Shown here one piece after another: positions 7,400-16,408 of a stretch of DNA of 64,000 nucleotides. A program made the position numbers and the translations under genes. This DNA is from DASQBT01 sp049578545. Lineage in GTDB: Bacteria > Pseudomonadota > Gammaproteobacteria > Burkholderiales > Thiobacillaceae. Below the pieces are notes generated by a model. That model did no database searches. It worked only from the letters and a program-made list of their open reading frames with translations, and was not told the DNA's origin. How positions within the stretch are numbered: position 1 is the first letter of the stretch; each line of letters opens with the position of its first letter. Location of the stretch: assembly GCA_049578545.1 (NCBI GenBank), contig JBAUMF010000023.1:1-64000 (forward strand), in the 5' to 3' direction.

Positions 7400-9100
7400 A
7401 TGCCTTCTGATAATTCCAATAACGCGTCACTTAGGAATTTCACAAAATTCTTCCAGCGCTTTTCGATCAACAGGGGAGCCCTCAAGGATGACCTGATTGC
7501 AGGCATCACGGTTTCCCTTGTTGCCATTCCCCAAAGCCTGGCTTATGCGCAATTGGCGGGCGTTCCGGCTTACTATGGCCTGTACGCTTCTCTGATTCCT
7601 ACAATCATTGGCGCGCTGCTGGGTTCGTCGCGGCAGCTTTCCACCGGCCCGGTGGCCATGACATCACTACTCACTGCCGCCAGCGTAGCGCCACTGGCGG
7701 GACATGGCACAGAGTTGTTCTATTCCTACGTCATCCTCCTGGCATTGTTGTCGGGCCTGTTTCAGATCGCCTTTGGTGTCTTTCGCATGGGCGTGTTGCT
7801 GAACTTCCTTTCGCACCCGGTTCTCATGGGCTTCATCAATGCGGCTGCCCTGATCATCGGCCTGTCGCAGCTGCCTACCCTGTTGGGTATTCCGGCTAAA
7901 CAAACCAGCCACTTTCTGCTCGACATCTGGGGGGTGCTAAGCAGCGCCGCTACCATGCATGAGATCTCATTGGGGTTCGGCGTCATTGCCATTGTCATGC
8001 TACTGGTCTTCAAGAAGTTTACCCCAAGGCTGCCGGGCGTCCTGATTACCGTTGCCGTGCTGACCTGGGTGAGTTACGAAATCGGATTTGCGAACATAGG
8101 CGGCCGGGTGGTGGGCGACATCCCACAGGGGCTTCCGAGCTTGAGCCTGCCGCCGATGGACTGGCACGCGTCCATGGCCCTGCTTCCCGCAGGCTTTGTC
8201 ATCGCCTTGATCAGTTTCATGGAAGCAATGTCGAGTTCGAAGGTCATCGCGATCAAGACACGGCAACCGTGGGATCAGAACAAGGAACTGATCGGCCAGG
8301 GCTTGGCCAAAGTGGCGGCCGCATTCAGCCACTCCATGCCAGTCAGTGGCTCCTTCTCCCGCTCTGCCCTTAACCTGTCATTGAATGCCCGTACCGGATT
8401 CGCCTCCGTGGTTTCCGCAATCTCCGTGCTGCTGACTCTGCTGTTTTTTACCCCTCTGCTTTTTCACCTGCCCAAGCCGGTGCTGGCAGCAATCATCATG
8501 GTGGCGGTGCTGGGCCTGGTGAACTTCAAGAACTTTTCCAAAGCCTGGCATGCAAACAGGGACGATGGCGTTGCGTCGATTGTGACATTTGTTGCCACAT
8601 TGGCCTTTGCCCCGAACATACAGAACGGCATCCTCACCGGCATTCTTCTGTCGCTCGCGCTCCTTTTATACCGCATGATGCGGCCCCACATTGCGATTCT
8701 GGGCATATCCCACGACGCCACCTTACGTGATGCGGAACGTCACAACCTGCCGCCGCTTCATCCCAAGGTCGGTGCCCTTCGATTTGATGGTGCCCTACGT
8801 TTCGTTAACGTCTCCTATTTTGAGGATGCCCTGCTGAAACTGGAACGGGAAAATCCTGAAATCAGCCATGTTCTGGTCAAATGCAACGGAATAAATGATC
8901 TCGACGCTTCAGGCGTGGAAATGCTTGCCAATCTGGTCACACGCTTCAGGGATAGCGGTATTACGCTCATTTTCAGCGGCTTCAAGAAACAGGTTCAGGA
9001 TGTACTGGATCGCACAGGGTTGACGGAAAGAATCGGATCGTCCCATATCTTTGCCACAGACCGGGAAGCCATCGAGCAACTTAACCAAGTGCTGGCCTAG
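7400..9100 (+). CDS. SulP-family anion transporter with STAS domain
   Basis: Inner-membrane SLC26/SulP transporter, typically for sulfate or bicarbonate coupled to Na+ or H+. The N-terminal signature is clear: LKDDLIAGITVSLVAIPQSL and AYAQLAGVPAYYGLYASLIP, then STGPVAM. A membrane domain of about 420 residues follows, with FMEAMSSSKVIA and SGSFSRSALN. The C-terminal STAS domain contains FVNVSYFEDAL, VLVKCNGINDLDASGVEMLA and FSGFKKQVQDVLDRTGL. Length (566-568 aa) is normal. The start may be the ATG at 7400 or a GTG two codons earlier; neither has a good ribosome binding site. It lies 166 bp before the hyf-like operon. The substrate cannot be read from the sequence. Confidence 0.9.
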   Translation: MPSDNSNNASLRNFTKFFQRFSINRGALKDDLIAGITVSLVAIPQSLAYAQLAGVPAYYGLYASLIPTIIGALLGSSRQLSTGPVAMTSLLTAASVAPLAGHGTELFYSYVILLALLSGLFQIAFGVFRMGVLLNFLSHPVLMGFINAAALIIGLSQLPTLLGIPAKQTSHFLLDIWGVLSSAATMHEISLGFGVIAIVMLLVFKKFTPRLPGVLITVAVLTWVSYEIGFANIGGRVVGDIPQGLPSLSLPPMDWHASMALLPAGFVIALISFMEAMSSSKVIAIKTRQPWDQNKELIGQGLAKVAAAFSHSMPVSGSFSRSALNLSLNARTGFASVVSAISVLLTLLFFTPLLFHLPKPVLAAIIMVAVLGLVNFKNFSKAWHANRDDGVASIVTFVATLAFAPNIQNGILTGILLSLALLLYRMMRPHIAILGISHDATLRDAERHNLPPLHPKVGALRFDGALRFVNVSYFEDALLKLERENPEISHVLVKCNGINDLDASGVEMLANLVTRFRDSGITLIFSGFKKQVQDVLDRTGLTERIGSSHIFATDREAIEQLNQVLA

Positions 9101-9266
9101 GGCCTGTTAACACGCCCCAGCCAAATCGGCCCGGTTGTCCTGTTCAGTTCAGGGTTGAACAGACCTCCCTCACCTGTTCGCTTATCCACTTGATTTGAAT
9201 GGAGTGGGGTTTCGCTTCATTGAGCGGTTGGGCAGCTGTTAAAATGAAAAGAAAGTTTCGTAATCC

Positions 9267-11264
9267 ATGCCTTCTCTATTATCCATCGACACTCTGCTTA
9301 TCTCCGCCCTGGCGTGGTTGCTGATCGGTGTCATGGGTTTGATGCCCTCCCGGCGCCGGCGTAATGTCAGCAAAATCCTGTTTACCCTGGGCGCCATGAT
9401 CGGCATCATGGTTGGTCTCACTGCCATCGGTTTTCTTGGCAGTCAGTCCGAGGTGGCCGTTCTCCCGATTGGCCTGCCCGACCTGCCTTTCCATCTGCGC
9501 CTGGACAACCTGACCGCGGTCTTTGCCCTGCTGCTTGGCTTCGCTTCTGCCGGCATTTCCTTTTATGCCGCTGGCTATTTCAACCAGGATCAGAATGCAC
9601 CTCATGGGTTGTTGTGTCTCCAATATCACTTCTTCCTCGCCAGCATGCTCATCGTGCTGATGGCGGACGATGCCTATGCCTTCATGGTGGCATGGGAGGT
9701 GATGGCGCTGTCTTCCTATTTCCTGGTAACCACGGATCATGCGATTCCGGAGATTCGGCGTGCCGGTTTTCTTTACCTGCTCATGGCCCATGTGGGCGCA
9801 GTCTCGTTGCTTTTATGCTTCGGTGTTCTGCAGGGCGGGCACGGTGCTTATACGTTCGATGCCATGCGTCATGGCCACTTGACGCCCCTCTGGGCATCGG
9901 TTGCCTACCTGCTGGCGCTGTTCGGCTTCGGCGCCAAAGCGGGCCTGGTTCCCATCCATGTTTGGCTGCCCGAAGCCCATCCTGCAGCGCCCTCGCCGGT
10001 GTCGGCGCTGATGTCCGGCATCATGCTCAAGACTGCGATCTATGGCCTGCTCCGAGTCACCTTCGACCTGCTCCACAGTCAGCTGGGCTGGTGGGGAACC
10101 CTGGCTCTTGCACTTGGGCTGATCACTGCTCTCTATGGGGCCATTTTCGCTGCCGTGCAGTCGGACATGAAACGGCTGCTGGCCTGGTCATCGATCGAGA
10201 ACGTTGGCATCATTCTCGCTGGTTTCGGCTTGACGGTCATCTTTTCCTCGGAGGGAAAGAGCATGCTTGCTGCCCTCGCCCTGACCGCTTCGCTCTATCA
10301 CGCGATCAATCATTCCTTCTTCAAAGGTCTCCTGTTCGTCGGAACCGGTTCAGTCCTGCACGCCACGGGAACGCGTTTGATGGGAGGCCTGGGCGGCCTC
10401 ATCCGCTTCATGCCGTGGACTGCATGGCTGACCCTGGTCGGGGCACTGGCCATTGCGGGCTTGCCGCCCCTCAACGGTTTCGTTTCGGAATGGCTGTTGC
10501 TGCAGGCCTTTCTGCTTACGCCAAGCCTGAACCAGTCCTATCTCAATATGGTTATCCCCGTGGCAGCCGCCTCGGTCGCCCTGGCAGCTGCCCTCGCGGC
10601 CTACGTCATGGTGAAGTTCTACGGCGTGGTGTTCCTGGGACAACCGCGCAGTGCGTCCCTGACCCATGCGCACGAGGCAGGCTGGTTGCAGCGACTTGGC
10701 ATGCTCTGGCTCGCCGCCGGTTGCGTGCTGCTGGGTCTGATGCCAACGCAGGTGGTGCACATGATCTCCCCGGCGGTGGGACAACTCACCGGGCAGACCC
10801 TGATCAACGATGGCAGCTGGCTGCTGCTGGCACCATTAAACGCGGAACGCGCCAGCTACTCCCCGCTCGTCTTTTTCGCCGTGATCACAGTCATGCTAGC
10901 GCTGATCTTTTTCGTCGTGCGCCTGGCTTATCACGGCCGGATGCGCCGGTCTGATCCATGGGATTGCGGTTACCCCGAACAGACCGCGCGCATGCAGGAC
11001 AGCGCGGAAGGATTCGGCCAGCCCATCCGGCAAATCTTCGAGTCATTCATGCAGGTGGAAAGGGAAACCCCGGATCCCTTTGACCGCAAGCCACACTATC
11101 ATGGCGCAAGCCTGGACAAGATATGGTTCGTGATCTACGAGCGTATCGCCCGTCTGGCCGGCTGGCTGTCGGAACAGGCTGGACGGCTTCAGCACGGCCG
11201 CGTCCAGTGGTATCTGATATACAGCTTCATCACCCTGATTTTCCTGCTGGTGTTTACACGATGA
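9267..11264 (+). CDS. hyfB: HyfB/NuoL-type antiporter-like membrane subunit
   Basis: A 665-aa polytopic membrane subunit of the Mrp-antiporter/complex-I family that would conduct H+ or Na+. It carries the family core HAAAPSPVSALMSGIMLKTA-type sequence (here HPAAPSPVSALMSGIMLKT), SDMKRLLAWSSIENVG, and YHAINHSFFKGLLFVGTGSV. The C-terminal tail continues into a HyfB-like extension (DPWDCGYPEQTARMQDSAEG), as in hydrogenase-4 rather than NuoL proper. It is the first gene of a tightly coupled operon; its TGA overlaps the ATG of hyfC. In hydrogenase-4 and FHL-type complexes this subunit carries ion translocation. Confidence 0.88.
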   Translation: MPSLLSIDTLLISALAWLLIGVMGLMPSRRRRNVSKILFTLGAMIGIMVGLTAIGFLGSQSEVAVLPIGLPDLPFHLRLDNLTAVFALLLGFASAGISFYAAGYFNQDQNAPHGLLCLQYHFFLASMLIVLMADDAYAFMVAWEVMALSSYFLVTTDHAIPEIRRAGFLYLLMAHVGAVSLLLCFGVLQGGHGAYTFDAMRHGHLTPLWASVAYLLALFGFGAKAGLVPIHVWLPEAHPAAPSPVSALMSGIMLKTAIYGLLRVTFDLLHSQLGWWGTLALALGLITALYGAIFAAVQSDMKRLLAWSSIENVGIILAGFGLTVIFSSEGKSMLAALALTASLYHAINHSFFKGLLFVGTGSVLHATGTRLMGGLGGLIRFMPWTAWLTLVGALAIAGLPPLNGFVSEWLLLQAFLLTPSLNQSYLNMVIPVAAASVALAAALAAYVMVKFYGVVFLGQPRSASLTHAHEAGWLQRLGMLWLAAGCVLLGLMPTQVVHMISPAVGQLTGQTLINDGSWLLLAPLNAERASYSPLVFFAVITVMLALIFFVVRLAYHGRMRRSDPWDCGYPEQTARMQDSAEGFGQPIRQIFESFMQVERETPDPFDRKPHYHGASLDKIWFVIYERIARLAGWLSEQAGRLQHGRVQWYLIYSFITLIFLLVFTR

Positions 11265-12205
11265 ACGCCGGCATACTTCTACAACTCACCCAAACCCTGC
11301 TGGCCATCCTGGTCGCCCCCTTGCTGCTCGGCTGGACCAACCAGTGCCGCGCCTGGCTGCAAGGTCGGGCTGCGCCGCCCATCACCCAGCCCTATCACGT
11401 TATCCGCAAGCTGTTCCATAAGGATGCGGTCATAGCCCACCACGCCTCACCCTTGTTCAGTTTTGCGCCTTATATGGTGTTCGCGTGCATGGCACTGGCC
11501 GCGGGAATTGTTCCGATGATCGCCAACGATCTGCCATTCTCGCCTGCGGCCGATGCCATCGCTCTGGTGGGCGTATTTGCATTGGCCCGGGTGTTTCTTG
11601 CGCTGGCCGCCATGGATATCGGCACATCTTTCGGCACCCTGGGTGCACGGCGCGAAATGCTGGTTTCGTTCTTGGCCGAGCCCGCATTGCTCATGGTGTT
11701 CTTTACTGCCAGCCTTATTTCGCAGTCCACCTCGTTGCCTCACATTGTCGATACTCTGGCCCATCGCGAGTTTGCCATCTATCCGAGTCTCGCCTTTGCC
11801 GGCGTGGCGTTCTGGATGGTGTCCCTGGCTGAAAACGCTCGCATTCCGGTGGATAACCCAACCACCCATCTTGAACTCACCATGATCCACGAAGCCATGA
11901 TTCTGGAATATTCGGCGCGCCATTTGGCGCTGATCGAGTGGTCCGTGGCACTTAAGCTGTTCACCTATTCAGCCCTCGGCATCGCATTGTTCATACCCTG
12001 GGGTATCGCGCCGGCCGGGGACTTTGGCGCATTGCCACTCGCCTGTGTGGCACTGTTCATCAAGTTGGCTATCGGCGGATCCAGCCTCGCCCTCATGGAA
12101 ACCATCAGTGCCAAGATGCGCCTGTTCCGGGTGCCGGAATTTCTTGGCACAGCCTTTCTCCTGGCCGTGCTGGGCATGCTCGTCCACTTCCTGCTCGAGT
12201 CCTGA
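11261..12205 (+). CDS. hyfC: HyfC/NuoH-type membrane anchor subunit
   Basis: A 314-aa NuoH-family subunit that joins the hydrophilic and membrane arms. The conserved loop with acidic and arginine residues is present (LAENARIPVDNPTTHLELTM followed by IHEAMILEYS). Several hydrophobic segments are evident. The open frame extends upstream, but the ATG at 11261 overlaps the hyfB stop (ATGA) and gives the normal N-terminus. It belongs to the hyfBCEFGI-like operon. Confidence 0.88.
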   Translation: MNAGILLQLTQTLLAILVAPLLLGWTNQCRAWLQGRAAPPITQPYHVIRKLFHKDAVIAHHASPLFSFAPYMVFACMALAAGIVPMIANDLPFSPAADAIALVGVFALARVFLALAAMDIGTSFGTLGARREMLVSFLAEPALLMVFFTASLISQSTSLPHIVDTLAHREFAIYPSLAFAGVAFWMVSLAENARIPVDNPTTHLELTMIHEAMILEYSARHLALIEWSVALKLFTYSALGIALFIPWGIAPAGDFGALPLACVALFIKLAIGGSSLALMETISAKMRLFRVPEFLGTAFLLAVLGMLVHFLLES

Positions 12206-12206
12206 G

Positions 12207-12869
12207 ATGACGCTGACCTATTACCTCCAGGTGATCAATCTGCTGGCCGCACTGCTGCTGCTGATCTCCTTTGCCATGCTCTCCCAGCGCCGTATCGTCG
12301 GTCTGATCACGCTGTTCGCCTGGCAGGGTGCCGCTCTCGCGACTTCAACCGCCCTCGTCGCCTGGTCTACCGATCAACCTCACCTTTATTTCTCCGCGGC
12401 CCTCACCCTCATCCTGAAGGTGATTGCCATGCCGTGGTTTTTCTACCGGCTGGTTCGCAAGCTGGACATCGACCGGGATGTAGAACCGATGATCAACATT
12501 CCCACTACCATGCTGATCGGTATCGTCCTGGTCATATTCGCCTTCAACCTTGCCCAACCGATCTCACAGATCGCTGGCACTGTCACACGTTCCACACTGG
12601 GCATCGCGATGGCGTGTGTACTGCTGGCCTTCCTCATGATGATCACACGCAGCAAGGCTATTCCGCAGGTGATCGGTTTTCTGGCGATGGAGAACGGCCT
12701 GTTTTTCGCCGCCACCAGTGCCACGTACGGCATGCCTCTGGTCGTTGAGCTGGGTGTCGCCCTGGATGTGCTGGTGGGCGTGTTCGTACTGGGCATCTTC
12801 TTCTTCCAGATCCGTGAGACCTTTGACTCACTGGACCTGAAACACATGGAAAAACTGAAAGATCGCTAA
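12207..12869 (+). CDS. hyfE: HyfE/NuoK-like membrane subunit
   Basis: A 220-aa hydrophobic protein of the HyfE family, related to NuoK and MrpC with extra helices. Family features include AALTLILKVIAMPWFFYRLV and the C-terminal GVALDVLVGVFVLGIFFFQI. The start ATG at 12207 sits one nt after the hyfC stop, so translation is probably coupled. In hydrogenase-4 the subunit replaces both NuoK and part of NuoJ. No hyfD homologue separates it from hyfC. Confidence 0.85.
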   Translation: MTLTYYLQVINLLAALLLLISFAMLSQRRIVGLITLFAWQGAALATSTALVAWSTDQPHLYFSAALTLILKVIAMPWFFYRLVRKLDIDRDVEPMINIPTTMLIGIVLVIFAFNLAQPISQIAGTVTRSTLGIAMACVLLAFLMMITRSKAIPQVIGFLAMENGLFFAATSATYGMPLVVELGVALDVLVGVFVLGIFFFQIRETFDSLDLKHMEKLKDR

Positions 12870-12872
12870 GGC

Positions 12873-14330
12873 ATGGAATTCTATTGGCTACTTGGTCTGC
12901 CACTGACCGGCGGGATCTTCCTGGCACTCTGGGGGAGCCGGCGTTCGGCCCCGGAAATCAATGCGCTGTTCAGCTTTCTTACCCTGTTGGCAGCAGCCTG
13001 GCTAACCGTTCGCATTGTCGCCGAAGGCCCGATGATCGTCAGCAACGGCTGGTTCTTCATTGATTCCTTCAATGTCTTTCTGGTGGCACTCACCGCTTTC
13101 GTAGCTTTCACCACCTCGCTTTTTTCGCGCCCGTACATGCGCATCGAGCAGAAACATGGACGGCTGAATGTTTCCCGGCTGCGTCTGTACCACGCGAGCT
13201 ATCAGATTTTTATAGGTGCCATGCTGCTGGCGCTCACCACCAACAACATGGGCATACTCTGGGTTTCCATGGAAGGGGCAACGCTGGCCACTGTGCTGTT
13301 GGTTTCGCTCTACCGGACCCCTGCTGCACTGGAAGCGGCCTGGAAATACTTCATCCTGTGCGGCGTGGGAATTGCGCAAGCACTGTTTGGCACCATCCTG
13401 CTGTATTTCGCAGCCGAAAAGGTACTGGGTGCAGGAGGAGGTGCCCTGCTTTGGACCCATCTCAATGGCGTCAAGGCGCGGCTGGAACCTACGGTGCTGC
13501 AACTGGCCTTTGTCTTCCTGCTGGTAGGTTACGGCACCAAGGTGGGTCTTGCCCCCCTGCATAACTGGTTGCCGGACGCACATGCAGAAGGCCCGACTCC
13601 GATTTCGGCGGTGCTCTCGGGACTGCTGCTCAACGTTGCCCTGTATGCCGTGATGCGCAGCAAGGTGCTGGTTGACGGTGCCCTCGGCAACAACATGGCG
13701 GGCAATCTGATGATGGGGTTCGGTCTGCTCTCGGTGGTCCTGGCAGCCTTGCTGATCAAACGCCAGACCGACGTGAAACGCATGTTTGCCTATTCCTCCA
13801 TCGAGCACATGGGGCTGGTGACCTTTGCGTTTGGCATGGGCGGAGCGGTGGCCAGTTTTGCCGGGCTGTTGCACATGACCATGCACTCACTCACCAAGTC
13901 CGCCATTTTCTTTACCGTCGGTCATGCCACCCAGAAAGCAGGCACGCAACTCATGGACGGCATACGTGGCCTGATCCAGACCAATCCGACCATTGGCTGG
14001 GGATTGATGCTTGGCACCATCGCCATCCTAGGTATCCCTCCCTTTGGCGTATTCGCCAGCGAGTTTCTCATCATTACTACCGCCATGCACGAACATCCAT
14101 GGGCAACGCCTTTTCTGCTTACCGCTCTGGGTGTCGCGTTCGCTGCCATCTTCGGCAAGGTACAGCCCATGGTGTTCGGCGAAACAGAACTGCCACGGCT
14201 GCCGTATCAACCTGCCCTGGCTCCTGTATTCATCCATCTTGCGCTGGTGCTGATGATGGGGCTGTTCATCCCGCCGTATCTGGCAGCCTGGTACAAACAG
14301 GCCGCGCATCTGTTGGGAGGCTGGGGCTAA
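12873..14330 (+). CDS. hyfF: HyfF/NuoN-type antiporter-like membrane subunit
   Basis: The second antiporter-like subunit, 485 aa, with the same core as hyfB: LHNWLPDAHAEGPTPISAVL followed by SGLLLNVALYAVMR, DVKRMFAYSSIEHMGL, and HMTMHSLTKSAIFFTVGHA. It would add a second ion channel to the complex. It begins 3 nt after the hyfE stop and ends 1 nt before the hyfG start. A complex with HyfB and HyfF but no HyfD is slimmer than E. coli hydrogenase-4. Confidence 0.88.
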   Translation: MEFYWLLGLPLTGGIFLALWGSRRSAPEINALFSFLTLLAAAWLTVRIVAEGPMIVSNGWFFIDSFNVFLVALTAFVAFTTSLFSRPYMRIEQKHGRLNVSRLRLYHASYQIFIGAMLLALTTNNMGILWVSMEGATLATVLLVSLYRTPAALEAAWKYFILCGVGIAQALFGTILLYFAAEKVLGAGGGALLWTHLNGVKARLEPTVLQLAFVFLLVGYGTKVGLAPLHNWLPDAHAEGPTPISAVLSGLLLNVALYAVMRSKVLVDGALGNNMAGNLMMGFGLLSVVLAALLIKRQTDVKRMFAYSSIEHMGLVTFAFGMGGAVASFAGLLHMTMHSLTKSAIFFTVGHATQKAGTQLMDGIRGLIQTNPTIGWGLMLGTIAILGIPPFGVFASEFLIITTAMHEHPWATPFLLTALGVAFAAIFGKVQPMVFGETELPRLPYQPALAPVFIHLALVLMMGLFIPPYLAAWYKQAAHLLGGWG

Positions 14331-14331
14331 G

Positions 14332-15867
14332 ATGAAGATCGGCGACGAAGACTGGGACTTCTCTCTTCAATCCGGCAGCACTGCGATCTGGCGCGGCGAA
14401 ATTGAAGCTCCTCGTCTACCGGCCCTCGCCCAGGCAGTAAAAGCGGAGGGTGGGCAATTGATTGCGCTATGGGGTTCTGACGATCGCCATTTGAGCGCCG
14501 CTTATGCAATCCATGTCAGCTTTCTGACCGGTTCCGGCTTGGCCTGGGTTAGCGCGTCTCTACCGACGGATGCGCCTGCCTATCCCGACCTCGCTCATGT
14601 CTTTCCCCAGGCCGACCGCATGCAACGGGCAGTCCGTGATTTACTCGGCATATCGGCAAACGGCGCCATCGATGATCGCAAATGGTTGCGCCATGGTGCG
14701 TGGACTGAAGGCACCTATCCGCTGCGCAGGAATCATTCCGCTGAGCCCGTGCGCGAACTTGACGCCTATCCCTTTATCACTGTGGAAGGGGACGGTGTTC
14801 ATGAAATCCCGGTTGGCCCTATCCATGCCGGCACCATCGAACCCGGGCATTTCCGATTCTCCATCATCGGCGATCGCGTGCTGAAGCTGGAGCAGCGTCT
14901 TGGCTATACCCACAAGGGCATCGAGAAGCGTTTCGAAGGCATGGACTTGCCGACCGGAGCAAGGCTGGCCGGGCGCGCCTCGGGTGATTCGCACTCTGCT
15001 TTTGCCTGGGCCTATTGCATGGCGGTGGAAGCCGCTACGGTAACGACTGTGCCCGAACGGGCTCAGTGGCTGCGCGCGCTGTTCCTGGAAATCGAACGCA
15101 TTGCCAATCATCTGGGCGATCTCGGTTATCTCGGCAATGACGCCGCGCTGGGGTTCGGCTTCATGCAGTTCTGGCGACTGAAGGAGGATTGGCTGAGACT
15201 TTCTGCCCGGCTCTTTGGCCATCGCTATCTCTACGACAGAATTATCCCGGGTGGCGTGGCTGTTAACCTGACCGAGGGATCTGAACTGCTTTCAGTGGCT
15301 GAACGGCTGGAATCCGAAGTGCGCGAGCTCAAGGCAATCTACGATGAACACGCTGGCGTACAGGATCGCTTCGCCAATACCGGCATTGTCAAGCCGAGTA
15401 TGGCCGCACAACTGGGGCTGACCGGCATGGCGGGGCGGGCCAGTGCCCAGGCATGGGATGCCCGGGTTCAGTTTCCTCATGTGCCTTACGCGGAGTTGGA
15501 AGTCAACATGGCCACACATCGCCGTGGCGATGTTCTTGCCCGTGCAGAAGTGCGTTTCGCTGAAGTATTCGAATCCCTGCGCCTGACGCGCGAAATTGTT
15601 AGGCGCATACCGGGCGGGCCCTTGTCAGCAGACGTCTCCCATTCCGGTCAGGTTGCGGAGGGTTTGGGTTGGGTAGAAGGCTGGCGCGGTGGAGTAATCG
15701 TCGCCGTGCGCATCGGAGCGGACGGAAAACTCGACCGTGTACATCCCCACGACCCCTCCTGGCAGAACTGGCCGCTACTGGAAGTGGGTATTTTGGGCAA
15801 TATCGTGCCGGACTTCCCCCTCATCAACAAATCGTTCAACCTGAGCTACTCGGGAGCAGACTTGTGA
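14332..15867 (+). CDS. hyfG: HyfG-like large subunit lacking the NiFe-binding cysteines
   Basis: A 511-aa protein: residues 1-135 are NuoC-like and 150-511 NuoD/hydrogenase-3-large-subunit-like (GYTHKGIEKRFEGMDLPTGA). True hydrogenases bind Ni-Fe through RxCGxCxxxH near this point and DPCxxC near the end. Here the first motif is RASGDSH (residues 215-221) and the second is DPSW (474-477), so no cysteine ligand remains at either site. There is also no maturation-peptidase tail. This matches energy-converting hydrogenase-related (Ehr) complexes and complex I, which reuse the fold without a NiFe centre. It cannot be a hydrogenase by known chemistry; its substrate is unknown. Confidence 0.88.
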   Translation: MKIGDEDWDFSLQSGSTAIWRGEIEAPRLPALAQAVKAEGGQLIALWGSDDRHLSAAYAIHVSFLTGSGLAWVSASLPTDAPAYPDLAHVFPQADRMQRAVRDLLGISANGAIDDRKWLRHGAWTEGTYPLRRNHSAEPVRELDAYPFITVEGDGVHEIPVGPIHAGTIEPGHFRFSIIGDRVLKLEQRLGYTHKGIEKRFEGMDLPTGARLAGRASGDSHSAFAWAYCMAVEAATVTTVPERAQWLRALFLEIERIANHLGDLGYLGNDAALGFGFMQFWRLKEDWLRLSARLFGHRYLYDRIIPGGVAVNLTEGSELLSVAERLESEVRELKAIYDEHAGVQDRFANTGIVKPSMAAQLGLTGMAGRASAQAWDARVQFPHVPYAELEVNMATHRRGDVLARAEVRFAEVFESLRLTREIVRRIPGGPLSADVSHSGQVAEGLGWVEGWRGGVIVAVRIGADGKLDRVHPHDPSWQNWPLLEVGILGNIVPDFPLINKSFNLSYSGADL

Positions 15868-15877
15868 GAACAGCAAT

Positions 15878-16408
15878 ATGGCAACTCATTTAATCCTGCA
15901 GAAGATTCTCAGAACCGGCATCGTCTCCGAACCCCCACCGGAAGCGGATGCCAGCCTGCGCGCGCGAAAGCAGGAGTTGCAGAAGGAAATTCTACGTGTG
16001 TTCGGCCGGGCCATTGCCATTCGGCACGTGGATGCCGGCTCCTGCAATGGTTGTGAACTGGAGATCCATGCCCTCAACGGGCCGCATTACAACATTGAAA
16101 GTATGGGTGTTAAATTCGCCGCCAGTCCGCGCCATGTGGATGTCCTACTGGTCACCGGCCCGGTCTCGCGCAACCTGGAAACTGCGCTCAAGCGCACGTA
16201 TGACGCAACGCCGGAACCCAAGTGGGTCATCGCCATGGGTGAATGTGCCTGCACGGGTGGACTGTTTGGCGAGAGTTATGCTTCCTGCGGAAAGGTTTCC
16301 AATGTCATCCCGGTGGACGTGGAACTGCCCGGATGCCCGCCAACGCCGCTGGCTCTGCTGCAGGGTATTCTTGCCTGCGTTTCTGTTTCAAAGAGCAGCA
16401 AATCATGA
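15878..16408 (+). CDS. hyfI: HyfI/NuoB-like small subunit with [4Fe-4S] N2-type site
   Basis: A 176-aa NuoB-family subunit. The four cysteines for the proximal [4Fe-4S] cluster are kept: GSCNGCELE (Cys56, Cys59), GECACTGG (Cys123) and LPGCPPTP (Cys153). The N-terminal 45 residues are a charged extension. With an intact cluster here and no NiFe site in the large subunit, electron transfer to a quinone or other acceptor, as in complex I, is more plausible than H2 chemistry. No HyfA/HyfH ferredoxin-like subunit is encoded nearby, so the electron donor is unclear. The stop overlaps the start of the DUF599 gene. Confidence 0.88.
   Translation: MATHLILQKILRTGIVSEPPPEADASLRARKQELQKEILRVFGRAIAIRHVDAGSCNGCELEIHALNGPHYNIESMGVKFAASPRHVDVLLVTGPVSRNLETALKRTYDATPEPKWVIAMGECACTGGLFGESYASCGKVSNVIPVDVELPGCPPTPLALLQGILACVSVSKSSKS

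Noticed and set aside
14332..15867. Active NiFe hydrogenase
   Set aside because: Both cysteine pairs that bind the metal centre are absent, so a hydrogenase call would be wrong despite the overall similarity to HyfG.
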